Program-made: the position numbers and the translations under genes
NCBI RefSeq assembly: GCF_001650025.1
Contig: NZ_LVVY01000075.1
Span: 1-43,501 of the forward strand
Direction of reading: 5' to 3'
Source of the DNA: Devosia elaeis
GTDB lineage: Bacteria; Pseudomonadota; Alphaproteobacteria; Rhizobiales; Devosiaceae
Length of the DNA: 43,501 nt
Shown here: piece by piece, positions 8,618 through 17,473 of the stretch
Layout of the letters: each line of letters starts with the position of its first letter
Numbering within the stretch: position 1 is the stretch's first letter
Notes under the pieces: model-generated
What the model saw: the letters and a program-made list of their open reading frames with translations, nothing else
Told to the model about the DNA's origin: nothing
Database searches by the model: none

Positions 8618-9640
8618 ATGGTGACCATTACCGACGTATCCAGGCGCGCAGGCGTGTCTCGCTCCACCGTATCGCGGGTAGTGGCGGGCAATGGATATGT
8701 CTCGGAAGCCAACCGCAAGGCCATCGAAGCTGCCATTGCCGAACTGGGATACCGTCCCAACACGCTGGCCCAGGCGCTGCGCTCCAATCGGTCCAATGTC
8801 ATCGGCGCTGTCTTCGTCGACGTCGGCACACCCTATTTCGCCAATATGATCTATGGCCTGCAGCGCGCCGCGCGCCCCGCCGGCAAGGCGCTGATGGTCT
8901 CGTCGGGCTATGCGGATCAGGACGAGGAAGCGCGCGCGGTCATCGAGCTGATCGACCGCTCCTGCGATGGCATCATCGTCTATCTCGAACGTCCCATGCG
9001 GGCCGATGTCGTGGAAATGCTGCGCCGCTCCCAGATTCCCGTAGTTTCCATCGGCCATAAACCGAGCCCCGTGTCGCGCGGCCAGGTCATTCTCGACAAT
9101 TTCGGCGGCGCCCGAGCCGCCATGCGCCATTTGCTCGAACAGGGTCACCGGCGCATCGTGCATCTCTCCGGGCAGGCCGATTTCGGCGACACCATCGCCC
9201 GCCGCGACGGTATGGTTGCCGCCTTGAACGAGTTCGGCATGAACATGGATGATCTCCATATCGTAGGCGGCGAGTTTCATCAGGAGTTCGGCTACAGCGC
9301 CACGCTCGACCTGCTGAATGAAAGGCGCGATTTCACCGCCGTCTTCGCCGGCGACGACGACATCGCCGCCGGCGTGCTGCTGGCCCTGCGGCAACGCGGC
9401 ATACGCGTCCCCGAGGATATCTCGGTCATCGGCTTCGACGACGCCTTCCACGCCAGGCATATGTGGCCGCCGCTCACCACTGTCCGCCAGCCCATGGATG
9501 CCCTTGGCGACGCCGCGGCTCGGCTGCTGCTGGAACTGCTGGCGCGGCCCGATTCCGGCCCTCTGGAAGCGCGCATTGATACCGAATTGGTCGTGCGGTC
9601 CAGCGTCGCCGCGCCGGCCATGCAAAGGGAGGACGCCTGA
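8618..9640 (+). CDS. LacI family regulator of the adjacent oligosaccharide-type ABC operon
   Basis: A 340-aa protein with an N-terminal LacI HTH (residues 1-55: 'VTITDVSRRAGVSRSTVSRVV', hinge 'LGYRPNTLAQALRSNRSN') followed by a periplasmic-binding-protein-like sensor domain with the usual 'ISVIGFDD' strand. Such proteins normally repress sugar uptake operons until a sugar ligand binds. The ATG at 8618 follows a purine-rich GGGAGGAA. A GTG at 8621 is possible. The gene lies directly before the ABC importer on the same strand, and matching operators precede both. Because the regulator is of the sugar-sensing type, it argues that the 'peptide-class' importer carries an oligosaccharide. The operator resemblance suggests a beta-glucoside or cello-oligosaccharide, which is inference. 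Confidence 0.9.
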   Translation: MVTITDVSRRAGVSRSTVSRVVAGNGYVSEANRKAIEAAIAELGYRPNTLAQALRSNRSNVIGAVFVDVGTPYFANMIYGLQRAARPAGKALMVSSGYADQDEEARAVIELIDRSCDGIIVYLERPMRADVVEMLRRSQIPVVSIGHKPSPVSRGQVILDNFGGARAAMRHLLEQGHRRIVHLSGQADFGDTIARRDGMVAALNEFGMNMDDLHIVGGEFHQEFGYSATLDLLNERRDFTAVFAGDDDIAAGVLLALRQRGIRVPEDISVIGFDDAFHARHMWPPLTTVRQPMDALGDAAARLLLELLARPDSGPLEARIDTELVVRSSVAAPAMQREDA

Positions 9641-9703
9641 AAGACCTTGGGGCCCTGAGGAGAGCCCCAATCAACGGCACGAGACATGACCCAAACACGA
9701 ATA

Positions 9704-9719
9704 TGGGATCGTTCTCACA
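9704..9719. promoter_or_regulatory. LacI-type operator upstream of the ABC operon (copy 2)
   Basis: TGGGATCGTTCTCACA lies 38 nt before the ATG of the substrate-binding protein and matches the copy at 8575-8590 at 14 of 16 positions. Two copies at the two transcription units of one regulon strongly suggest a real binding site for the LacI regulator between them. Confidence 0.65.
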
Positions 9720-9757
9720 GCATCCGCGAGGAGGAGACGAAAGTGGAGGAGAAACAT

Positions 9758-11431
9758 ATGAGCAATCTGAGAACCATGGCCTTGGCTACGGCCGGGCTGA
9801 CCGCATTGGCATTGGCCATGCCAGCGCTGGCACAGGAGGAGGTGATCCTGCGCCTCCTGCCGCATCACACCGATGCGATGACCGAGAACTACAATCCCAA
9901 TAATCCCACCGGCCCCCAGCAGCGCATGCGCGACTTCGCCTATGAGCCGCTCTGGATCGACAATCTCTGGCATCCCGGGGAGAACGAAGCGGCCTTGGCC
10001 GAAAGTTTCGAGATCGCCGAGGACATGCTCTCGATCACCTACAAGCTGCGCCAGGGCGTCAAGTGGAGCGACGGCGAGGATTTTAACGCCGACGACGTCG
10101 TCTTCAGCTTCGACTATGCCAAGGCGCACCCGGACTATCCGATGGGTGTCGACGTCTATAACGGCGAAACCGGCAACGTGGTCAGCGCCGAAAAGATCGA
10201 TGACCATACCGTCAGGTTCACGCTCAACGAGCCCGATGCGCTGGTCCGTTATGGCTTGGGTGGCCTGTATCCTCTGCCCGAACACATCTGGAAGGATGTC
10301 GAGGATCCCAAGAATTTCGCCAATACCAATCCGGTGGCTACCGGGCCCTGGACCGAAGTGCGCAATTTCTCGCGCAACGGCTTCGAACTCTGCCGCAACG
10401 AACTCAGCCGCTACAATGCCGACAACGCCATCGACTGCCTGAACTTCCCGCAGATGAACGGCAACGAGCAGACGGTTGCCGCTCTGTCCGCCGGCGATCT
10501 CGACTGGCTGGGCGACGGCCTCACCGACCCGGATGTGACCTTCCTGCCGCAATCCGAATTCAACAATTACTGGCTGCCCGCCGGCGCCGACGTCAATCTG
10601 CAGCTCAACACCACCAAGGCGCCGTTCGACAATCTCGAGTTCCGCAAGGCCATGTCGGTAGCCATCGACCGCGACACGCTGGTGGATATCGCCACTTTTG
10701 GCCTCACCACGCACACCAAGTATCCGATCGGCACCGGTGAATTGTTCAACACCTGGTACGAGCCGGAAGAGCTCGAACCCTATGCCTGGCTGATGCAATA
10801 TGATCCCGACAAGGCCATGGAAATGCTCGACGAAGCGGGCTTCGTCGATGCCGATGGTGATGGCTGGCGCGACAATCCTGATGGCACCCCGATTGCCTTC
10901 GGCATTTCCATGCCTTCCGGCTGGACCGATTGGGTGAATACCGGGCAGACCGTGGCCGAGAACCTGCAGGATATCGGCATCAATGCCAGCCTCAGGACCA
11001 TGGATCAGGGTGCCTGGTTCGACGCGGCGCCTCAGGGCAATTTCGACGTCTATGTCATGTGGACCAATGCCGGCCCCACGCCGCACAGCCAATACCACCC
11101 CATGTTCAACCCCCGCCTTATGGTGCCTGGCCAGATCGATTTCCAGGCCATGCACCAGTTGGCCTTGCCGGAGGCCCATGAGTTGCTGAACGCGTTCCGC
11201 GCCTCGCCCAGCCGTGAGGATCAGCAGCGGCTGCTGACCCAGGTGCACAAGCTGGTGGCCGAGAACGTGCCGGTCATCTCGCTGTTTGCGAACCCGACCT
11301 GGTACGAATATTCCACCCGCCGCTTCACCGGCTGGGTCACCGAGGAAAATCCCTTCGTGCGTCCCCAGGTCCATGACGGCACGCGTGAGCGCGTTCTGCA
11401 CGCCCTGGCCCTGAAGCCGATCCAGAACTGA
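9758..11431 (+). CDS. ABC transporter substrate-binding protein, family 5 (oligopeptide/oligosaccharide class)
   Basis: A 557-aa periplasmic protein. It starts at ATG 9758, preceded by GGAGGAG. The signal peptide is MSNLRTMALATAGLTALALA with a likely cleavage after 'MPALA-QEE'. The mature part has SBP family 5 features: the 'LAESFEIAEDMLSITYKLRQGVKWSDG' block near the N terminus, a long alpha/beta second lobe, and 'FRKAMSVAIDRDTLV' in the middle. A longer frame back to 9686 lacks a ribosome-binding site and would bury the signal peptide. It is the first gene of a five-gene importer. Family 5 proteins bind peptides, but a large branch binds cello- or xylo-oligosaccharides; the LacI regulator favours a sugar. 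Confidence 0.92.
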   Translation: MSNLRTMALATAGLTALALAMPALAQEEVILRLLPHHTDAMTENYNPNNPTGPQQRMRDFAYEPLWIDNLWHPGENEAALAESFEIAEDMLSITYKLRQGVKWSDGEDFNADDVVFSFDYAKAHPDYPMGVDVYNGETGNVVSAEKIDDHTVRFTLNEPDALVRYGLGGLYPLPEHIWKDVEDPKNFANTNPVATGPWTEVRNFSRNGFELCRNELSRYNADNAIDCLNFPQMNGNEQTVAALSAGDLDWLGDGLTDPDVTFLPQSEFNNYWLPAGADVNLQLNTTKAPFDNLEFRKAMSVAIDRDTLVDIATFGLTTHTKYPIGTGELFNTWYEPEELEPYAWLMQYDPDKAMEMLDEAGFVDADGDGWRDNPDGTPIAFGISMPSGWTDWVNTGQTVAENLQDIGINASLRTMDQGAWFDAAPQGNFDVYVMWTNAGPTPHSQYHPMFNPRLMVPGQIDFQAMHQLALPEAHELLNAFRASPSREDQQRLLTQVHKLVAENVPVISLFANPTWYEYSTRRFTGWVTEENPFVRPQVHDGTRERVLHALALKPIQN

Positions 11432-11600
11432 TGGCGATTGTCCGGGGGGAGTGTTCAGCGCTTCCTCCGGACTGGTCATCCAGGATTTGGCCTGGCCCGA
11501 CCGGTCGGCGCTCCGGCGCCGCGGACCAGGCTGAAGCGTCGCGGCGGGGTCTGTGTCTTCCCGGTCCCCGCCCGGCACAGGAGCAAAGCAGAGGACGAAA
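11432..11600 (+). other. Intergenic stem-loops after the binding-protein gene
   Basis: The 169-nt gap between the SBP and first permease genes contains a 12-bp stem (arms 11440-11451 and 11461-11472, with two G-U pairs and a 9-nt loop) and a smaller one (CCAGG/CCTGG, 11481-11496). There is no T-run, so they are more likely mRNA-stabilising or processing structures that raise SBP over permease expression than terminators. Confidence 0.55.
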
Positions 11601-12575
11601 ATGGTATTCCTGCTGAGGCGGCTCGCCTTCTACGTGGCGGCCCTGTTCGTGGCGATCACCCTCAACTTCTTCATACCCCGCCTCATGCCGGGCGATCCGT
11701 CCGCGCGCATCATCGCGTCTTTCCAGGGGCGGCTGAATGAGGCGCAGGTCGAGGCCATCCGCAAGTCCTACGGGCTCACGGGCTCGCTCTGGGAGCAATA
11801 TGTCACCTATCTCGGCAGCGTGGCGCGGCTGGATTTCGGCATCTCGACGGTGCAATTCCCCGAGCCCACGGCCTCGCTGTTGTTCTACGGCGCCACCTGG
11901 ACTCTGGTTCTGGTCGGGATCGCCATCTTCTTCGCCTTCATCATCGGCTCGATGATGGGCATTCACGCCGCCTGGAACCGCGGGCGCTTCTTCGACAGCG
12001 TCTTCACGCCCATCAATGTCATGCTCAATGCCTTCACACCCGCCGTGGTGGCGCTGCTGCTCTTCTATGCCTTTTCCCTGCAGCTCAAATGGTTTCCGTT
12101 GGGGCGCGCCCACGATCCGAGCCTGATGCCGGGCTTCGATCTGCAGTTCATCGGCAGCGTGCTCTACCACGCCACCCTGCCGGTGCTGTCCATTTTCCTC
12201 GTCAGTTTCGGCGGCTGGCATCTGGGCATGCGCAATGTGATGATCAATCTGCTCAACGAGGACTTCGTCATTCTCGCCCGGGCCAAAGGCCTGAGCGACC
12301 GGCGGGTCCGCTATCGCTACGTGGCCCGCAACGCCATCCTGCCGCAGATCACATCCCTGGCCCTCTCGGTCGGTTTCCTCCTGGGTGGAGCGCTGGTGAC
12401 CGAGCAGGTGTTCAACTATCCGGGCCTGGGAAAATTCACCTTCACCGCCATCCAGAGCCGGGATTTCTCCTTCATCCAGGGCCAGTTGCTGCTGCTCACC
12501 ATGTCGGTGCTGGTGGCCAATCTGTTGTCCGACATCGCCAATGTCATTCTCGATCCGCGGCTGAGAAAGGGCTGA
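11601..12575 (+). CDS. ABC transporter permease, DppB/OppB class
   Basis: A 324-aa inner-membrane protein. The start was placed at ATG 11601 (MVFLLRRLAFYVAALFV) after AGAGGAC; the longer frame from 11553 only adds a charged tail. It shows the DppB family plan: a first membrane helix, the 'MPGDPSARIIASFQGRLNEAQ' periplasmic region, then five more spans. The ATPase-contact EAA-type loop is 'LARAKGLSDRRVRYRYVARN'. It pairs with the DppC-type permease that starts 3 nt after its stop to form the membrane channel of the importer. Confidence 0.93.
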   Translation: MVFLLRRLAFYVAALFVAITLNFFIPRLMPGDPSARIIASFQGRLNEAQVEAIRKSYGLTGSLWEQYVTYLGSVARLDFGISTVQFPEPTASLLFYGATWTLVLVGIAIFFAFIIGSMMGIHAAWNRGRFFDSVFTPINVMLNAFTPAVVALLLFYAFSLQLKWFPLGRAHDPSLMPGFDLQFIGSVLYHATLPVLSIFLVSFGGWHLGMRNVMINLLNEDFVILARAKGLSDRRVRYRYVARNAILPQITSLALSVGFLLGGALVTEQVFNYPGLGKFTFTAIQSRDFSFIQGQLLLLTMSVLVANLLSDIANVILDPRLRKG

Positions 12576-12578
12576 CCC

Positions 12579-13616
12579 ATGAGCGACATCATCCAAGCCA
12601 AGCCTTTCAGCCTGACCGAGGCGCTCGACCGCGAAGCCATGGCCTCGATGGCGCCGAGCCAGGCCGAGCTGATGGAAGAATTACGCGTCAAGCCCAAGCC
12701 GGGCTGGACCAGCCGACTGCCCCCCAGCCTGGCGGCCTTCGTCACCAATCCCAAGGGTATGGCCGGCGTCGTCATCCTTTTGGCGCTGGTACTGTTCTCG
12801 GTCTTCGGGCCGATGATGTCGGACTACAATCCCAATCGCCGGGCCGGAAAACCGCATGTGGCACCGGGCTATGAGCATGTCCTGGGCACGACCCGCATGG
12901 GCAAGGACGTCTTCACCCAGCTCGCCTATGGCGGTCGCATCAGCCTGACCGTCGGCTTCGGTGCGGGGATCGCCGCTGCGCTGATCGGCCTCGCCATCGG
13001 CATTTCCGCTGGCTATTTCGGCGGCCGCGTCGACGATGTGCTGACCTTTTTCGTCAATGTCATCCTTGTGCTGCCGGGCTTGCCGCTCATTATCGTCATC
13101 GCCACGCTGGTGGAGCAGGCCAGCCCCCTTGTCATTGGCGTGGTGCTGGCGCTGACTGGCTGGGGCTGGCCGGCGCGCACGATCCGAACCCAGACCCTGA
13201 CCTTGCGCACCCGGGAATTCGTGCTTTCCGCCGAACTGATGGGCGAAAGGAAGTGGCGCATCGTTCTCAAGGAAATCTTCCCCAATATGCTGAGCTTCTT
13301 CGTCGGTGGCCTGGTGCTCGGCACTATCGCGGCCATCCTCGCCGAAGCAGCGCTGGAATTCATCGGCCTGGGCGATCCCAATGCGGTCACCTGGGGTACG
13401 ATGCTGTTCTGGGCGCAGAGCAATATGGCGCTGCAAAGCGGCGCCTGGTGGGAGATCTGGCCGCCGGCCTTCGCCATCATGGTGACGGGCGCCGCGCTGG
13501 TCCTGGTCAATTTCGCGGTCGACGAAATCACCAATCCGCAATTGAAGGCCGGCCGCAAGATCAGCCTGATCCGCAAATTCCTCAAGCGTCGGGGGAGAAG
13601 CGCCGATGTCTTCTGA
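12579..13616 (+). CDS. ABC transporter permease, DppC/OppC class
   Basis: A 345-aa inner-membrane protein with a long soluble N-terminus (about 65 residues), then a first span (about residues 60-82) and the OppC N-terminal region including 'HVLGTTRMGKDVFTQLAYGGRISL', which is highly characteristic of this family. Five further spans follow, with the EAA loop 'LSAELMGERKWRIVLKEIFP'. It begins 3 nt after the DppB-type gene and overlaps the ATPase gene by 11 nt, so it is translationally coupled to both. Confidence 0.94.
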   Translation: MSDIIQAKPFSLTEALDREAMASMAPSQAELMEELRVKPKPGWTSRLPPSLAAFVTNPKGMAGVVILLALVLFSVFGPMMSDYNPNRRAGKPHVAPGYEHVLGTTRMGKDVFTQLAYGGRISLTVGFGAGIAAALIGLAIGISAGYFGGRVDDVLTFFVNVILVLPGLPLIIVIATLVEQASPLVIGVVLALTGWGWPARTIRTQTLTLRTREFVLSAELMGERKWRIVLKEIFPNMLSFFVGGLVLGTIAAILAEAALEFIGLGDPNAVTWGTMLFWAQSNMALQSGAWWEIWPPAFAIMVTGAALVLVNFAVDEITNPQLKAGRKISLIRKFLKRRGRSADVF

Positions 13617-14577
13617 TCGCGCCATGATCGAGGTGCGCAACCTCACCGTCGATTATATCGGCGAAAACTCCGTCGCCCGTGCCGTCAACGGCATCGACTT
13701 CGATATCAGGGAGGGCGAGGCCTTCGGGCTCGCCGGAGAAAGCGGCTGCGGCAAGTCCACCGTGGCCTTCGCGCTGGCGCGGCTCACCCGGCTGCCCGGC
13801 CTGGTCTCGGGCGGCCAGGTCCGCCTCAATGGCGAGGACGTGCTCAATTTCGACAAGGCGCGCCTCAAGGCCTATCGCTGGAACGAGGTCAGCTTCGTTT
13901 TCCAATCGGCGATGAATGCGCTCAACCCGGTCATCCCGGTCTCCGAGCAGATCATGGACGTGATCCAGACGCATAAGCCCGAATTGGGCCAGCAGGGGGC
14001 GCGTGAACGCGCTGTGGAATTGTTCGAGCTGGTCGGCATCCCGCCCCGGCGTCTCGATGATTTTCCCCACCAGTTTTCCGGGGGCATGCGCCAGCGCATC
14101 TGTATCGCCATTGCCCTGGCGCTCAATCCCAAACTCATCATCATGGACGAGCCGACCACGGCGCTGGATGTCGTGGTGCAACGGGACATCATCGAGCAGA
14201 TCGTCGAGCTCAAAAGCCGGCTGGGCTTTTCGGTCTTGTTCATCACCCACGACCTTGGCCTGATGATCGAGTTCTGCGACCGCATCGGCGTCATGTATTC
14301 GGGGGAATTGGTGGAGGTGGCGCCGGCCGAATCCATCCTCACCAATCCCCAGCACCCCTATACCCGCGCCCTGGGCAACAGCTTCCCGCCCTTGACCGGC
14401 CCGCGCGTCCGCCTCGAAGGCATTGCCGGCACGCCGCCCGACCTGCGCGCCCTGCCGCAAGGCTGCCGCTTTGCGCCGCGCTGTCCCCACGCCATGGACC
14501 AGTGCCGCGTCCAGCCCCCCGAATTGCGTTATTATCCTCAACATCGAAGCGAGGCCGCATGTCACTTGCTGAACTAG
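13606..14577 (+). CDS. ABC transporter ATP-binding protein, DppD/OppD class
   Basis: A 323-aa cytoplasmic ATPase. Walker A is GESGCGKST (residues about 45-53), the signature motif is 'FSGGMRQRI', Walker B is 'LIIMDEPTTALD' and the switch His is in 'FITHDLGL'. The C-terminal oligopeptide-class extension is present with its spaced cysteines ('GCRFAPRCPHAMDQC'). It starts inside the upstream permease gene (11-nt overlap) and overlaps the next ATPase gene by 19 nt. The two ATPases form a heterodimer that powers the DppB/C-type channel. Confidence 0.94.
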   Translation: MSSDRAMIEVRNLTVDYIGENSVARAVNGIDFDIREGEAFGLAGESGCGKSTVAFALARLTRLPGLVSGGQVRLNGEDVLNFDKARLKAYRWNEVSFVFQSAMNALNPVIPVSEQIMDVIQTHKPELGQQGARERAVELFELVGIPPRRLDDFPHQFSGGMRQRICIAIALALNPKLIIMDEPTTALDVVVQRDIIEQIVELKSRLGFSVLFITHDLGLMIEFCDRIGVMYSGELVEVAPAESILTNPQHPYTRALGNSFPPLTGPRVRLEGIAGTPPDLRALPQGCRFAPRCPHAMDQCRVQPPELRYYPQHRSEAACHLLN

Positions 14578-15569
14578 ACGCCCCCGCCGTGCGACAGGCC
14601 AACGACGCGCCGGTGATCGAGATGGACAATGTCGATAAGGAATTCGTGCTGGGCGGCGCTTTCCTCAACCAGACCTTTCTCAAGGCGCTGTCGGGCATAA
14701 CGCTGAAGCTGGTGCGGGGCAGGGCGCTCGCACTGGTCGGCGAATCCGGTTCGGGCAAGTCCACCTGTGCCCGCATGATCGCCGGCGCCTACGAGCCGAC
14801 CGGCGGCGCCATTCGTTTTCAGGGCGACGACATTGCCCATTTCCGCGGGCCCCGCCTCCAGCGCTATCGTTCCGAAGTGCAGATGGTGTTCCAGGATCCC
14901 TTCGGCTCGCTCAACCCGACCCAGTCGATCGGTTACCACCTCGAGCGGCCTTTGCGCCTGCATCGTCCTGATCTCAGGGGCCGCGAGATCCAAGCCGAGA
15001 TGCTGGCCCTTCTGGAAGGGGTCGGCCTCCGCCCGGCTGCCGATTATCTCAAGCGCCGCCCGCATGAATTGTCCGGCGGCCAGCGCCAGCGCGTTGCCAT
15101 TGCCCGTGCGCTTTCGGTGCGGCCGCAGGTGCTGCTGGCCGACGAACCGACCTCCATGCTCGACGTTTCCGTCCGCCTCGGCATTCTCAACCTGCTCGAG
15201 GATCTCAAGCAGCAGCGCAATCTCGCCGCCCTCTATATCACGCATGACATTGCCACGGCCCGCTATTTCGCCGAGGACACGGCGGTGATGTATGCCGGCC
15301 ATCTGGTGGAACAGGGCCCGAGCCAGGAGATCACCGACAATCCCCGCCACCCCTACACACGGCTCCTCATCGATTCCGTGCCTAATCCCAGCCGCAAGAT
15401 CGCCACGGCTCATAAGCGCCGGGCGGCGGACATCCCGCTCTGGACCCGCCAGAGCCGTGGCTGCCCCTTCGTATCGCGCTGCCCGCGAGCCCTGCCAATT
15501 TGCTCGGAGACCATGCCGGGGCCGACGCCGCTGGGGGCGGGGCATTTCGTGCGCTGCCACAACCTTTAG
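14559..15569 (+). CDS. ABC transporter ATP-binding protein, DppF/OppF class
   Basis: A 336-aa ATPase. The start was set at ATG 14559 (MSLAELDAPAV), since the longer frame from 14502 runs through the neighbouring gene. Walker A is GESGSGKST, signature 'LSGGQRQRV', Walker B 'VLLADEPTSMLD', switch His in 'YITHDIAT'. The family C-terminal cysteine motif is 'GCPFVSRCPRALPIC'. It is the last gene of the five-gene importer and partner of the DppD-type ATPase. Confidence 0.94.
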   Translation: MSLAELDAPAVRQANDAPVIEMDNVDKEFVLGGAFLNQTFLKALSGITLKLVRGRALALVGESGSGKSTCARMIAGAYEPTGGAIRFQGDDIAHFRGPRLQRYRSEVQMVFQDPFGSLNPTQSIGYHLERPLRLHRPDLRGREIQAEMLALLEGVGLRPAADYLKRRPHELSGGQRQRVAIARALSVRPQVLLADEPTSMLDVSVRLGILNLLEDLKQQRNLAALYITHDIATARYFAEDTAVMYAGHLVEQGPSQEITDNPRHPYTRLLIDSVPNPSRKIATAHKRRAADIPLWTRQSRGCPFVSRCPRALPICSETMPGPTPLGAGHFVRCHNL

Positions 15570-15651
15570 GACTCCCCCGGCCGCCGAACTGCGCTATGAC
15601 CGATAGCGGCCGCTCGCGGGGCGCGGTGGCCGCCAGACAGGGAGGCGCGGA

Positions 15652-16650
15652 GTGCACTTCTTCATCACCGGCACGGCCGGCTTCATCGGCTTCCATCTGG
15701 CGCGCCGCCTGCTCGCCGACGGTCATGCGGTGACGGGCTATGACGGCGTCACCGACTATTACGATCCGGCGCTCAAGCGCGCCCGCCTGGCCGAGCTTGC
15801 CGCCTTCGGCGGGTTCCGACAGGTCGAGGGGTTGCTGGAGGATGCCGCGCGCCTTGAGGCGGCGCTTCTCGACAGCGGGGCCGAAATCGTCGTGCATCTG
15901 GCCGCCCAGGCTGGTGTACGCTACAGCATCGAGGCGCCGCAGAGCTATGTCCAGTCCAACTTGGTCGGCACCGGCAATGTGCTCGAGGCGATCCGCAAGG
16001 CGAAGCCGCGCCATTTCCTTTTCGCCTCGACCAGTTCCGTCTATGGCGGCAATACCAGCATGCCCTTCGCCGAGACCGATCGGACAGACGCGCCCCTGTC
16101 TCTTTACGCCGCCACCAAGAAGGCGGGGGAGGCGATGGTCCATTCCTACGCCCACCTCTTTGCCATTCCGGCGACCTGTTTCCGCTTCTTCACGGTCTAT
16201 GGTCCCTGGGGCCGGCCGGACATGGCTCTGTTCAAGTTCACCGACGCGATCCTTTCTGGCCGCGCCATCGACGTCTATGGCCACGGCCGGCTGCGGCGGG
16301 ACTTCACCTATGTGGACGATCTGATCGAAGCCATTGTCCGGCTCGTCGACCGCGTGCCGGAAAGCGGCAATCCGGTGTCCGGCGATAGCCTTTCGCCGGC
16401 CGCGCCGTTCCGCATGGTCAATATTGCCGGCGGCCAGCCTACCGAACTCATGGATTTCATCCGCGCCATCGAAAGTGCGCTGGGTCGAACTGCCCAGCTC
16501 AACCTGCTCGACCGCCAGCCCGGCGAAATGGTCTCCACCCAATCCGACGTGTCTTTGTTGCGCGAGCTGATCGGCACCCTGCCGGCAACATCCATCGAAG
16601 AGGGGGTGCCCCGTTTCGTAGCCTGGTACAGGCAATATTACGGCCTGTAG
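15652..16650 (+). CDS. NAD-dependent sugar-nucleotide epimerase, UDP-glucuronate 4-epimerase-like
   Basis: A 332-aa extended short-chain dehydrogenase. The NAD-binding motif GTAGFIG is at residues 7-13, 'HLAAQAGVRYSIEAPQSYVQSNLVGT' is close to the UDP-glucuronate epimerase consensus, and the catalytic YAATK (Tyr/Lys pair) follows a 'STSSVYGG' strand. The start is a GTG at 15652 after GGAGG. It would convert UDP-glucuronate to UDP-galacturonate in the cytoplasm for surface polysaccharide synthesis. It lies 82 nt after the importer's last ATPase on the same strand with no terminator seen, so it may be read through from that operon. It converges on the DeoR gene. Exact substrate is inferred from family resemblance. 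Confidence 0.85.
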   Translation: MHFFITGTAGFIGFHLARRLLADGHAVTGYDGVTDYYDPALKRARLAELAAFGGFRQVEGLLEDAARLEAALLDSGAEIVVHLAAQAGVRYSIEAPQSYVQSNLVGTGNVLEAIRKAKPRHFLFASTSSVYGGNTSMPFAETDRTDAPLSLYAATKKAGEAMVHSYAHLFAIPATCFRFFTVYGPWGRPDMALFKFTDAILSGRAIDVYGHGRLRRDFTYVDDLIEAIVRLVDRVPESGNPVSGDSLSPAAPFRMVNIAGGQPTELMDFIRAIESALGRTAQLNLLDRQPGEMVSTQSDVSLLRELIGTLPATSIEEGVPRFVAWYRQYYGL

Positions 16651-16681
16651 GATCGCGGCCCTCCCTGGCGCCGCTTCGACG

Positions 16682-17455
16682 TCAACGCCCGTCGTCCTCG
16701 CAGACGACCACTTCCAGTCCGGCCTCCTTGAGGGCGGTCTTTATGCTCGCGCCGTCGGGCAGGCGGTCGGTGAACAGGCAATTGACCTTGTTGAATGGGA
16801 CCACGCGCACCGCAGCGTTGCGGGTCCATTTGCTGACATCGGCGACCAGAAAGGTAGTGCGCGAATTGGCGATCAGCGTGGAGGTGGTCTGTGCTTCGCT
16901 ATAGCTGAAATCGAGCACGCCCTTGGACGCATCGAGCGCGCCGGCGCCGACAATGGCGTAGGAGGCATAGAATTTCTCGAAGAAGCCGAGCGTGTCCGTA
17001 CCAACCACGTCGCGGTCATTGTGGCGCAATTGGCCGCCGGTCATCAGCACTTCGATCTGCGGCGCCTCGCAGAGCATCAGCGCCACATCGATATTATTGG
17101 TGACCACGCGCAATCCGTCGTGATCGCGCAGCGCCTGCGCGACGAATTGCACCGTGCTGCCGATGCCCATGAACACGGTCGAGCCGGGCGCGATCTCGGC
17201 TGCCACCCGCCGGGCTATGCGCTGCTTGGCCAGACTGTTGAGCGCGGCGCGGGCATTGATGGAGATATTGCGTGCTTCCACGGGCGCATCGACCCCACCA
17301 TGGAAGCGGCGGGCATAACCCAGGTCGCACAGGGCATTGATGTCGCGGCGGATCGTCTGGGTCGTCAGGCCATAGCGGGCGGCGAGGGCTTCGATATATT
17401 GCGCCCCCTCCGCCTCGATGAGTGTCAGGATGTCGCGTTGCCGGCCAGAGAGCAT
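16682..17455 (-). CDS. DeoR family transcriptional regulator (GlpR-like) of the ugp operon
   Basis: A 257-aa protein. The N-terminal DeoR HTH is at residues about 4-57 ('RQRDILTLIEAEGAQYIEALAARYGLTTQTIRRDINAL' region, with 'TIRRDI' in the recognition helix) followed by 'GYARRFHGGV', the usual hinge. The C-terminal part is a sugar-phosphate-sensing domain of the DeoR/GlpR type ('GSTVFMGIGSTVQFVA', 'VVTNNIDVA'). It is the last gene of the glycerophosphodiester operon, 18 nt after ugpQ. GlpR-like proteins respond to glycerol-3-phosphate, the compound this operon imports or produces. Two TTCA-nn-TGAA palindromes upstream of ugpB (22551-22566, 22690-22701) are candidate operators. Confidence 0.9.
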   Translation of the reverse strand: MLSGRQRDILTLIEAEGAQYIEALAARYGLTTQTIRRDINALCDLGYARRFHGGVDAPVEARNISINARAALNSLAKQRIARRVAAEIAPGSTVFMGIGSTVQFVAQALRDHDGLRVVTNNIDVALMLCEAPQIEVLMTGGQLRHNDRDVVGTDTLGFFEKFYASYAIVGAGALDASKGVLDFSYSEAQTTSTLIANSRTTFLVADVSKWTRNAAVRVVPFNKVNCLFTDRLPDGASIKTALKEAGLEVVVCEDDGR

Positions 17456-17473
17456 CTGCGGCCTGTCCTCTCT

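Noticed and set aside
9671..11578. A 635-aa open frame opposite the family 5 SBP gene
   Set aside because: Antisense shadow; the plus-strand gene has a signal peptide, ribosome-binding site and family motifs.
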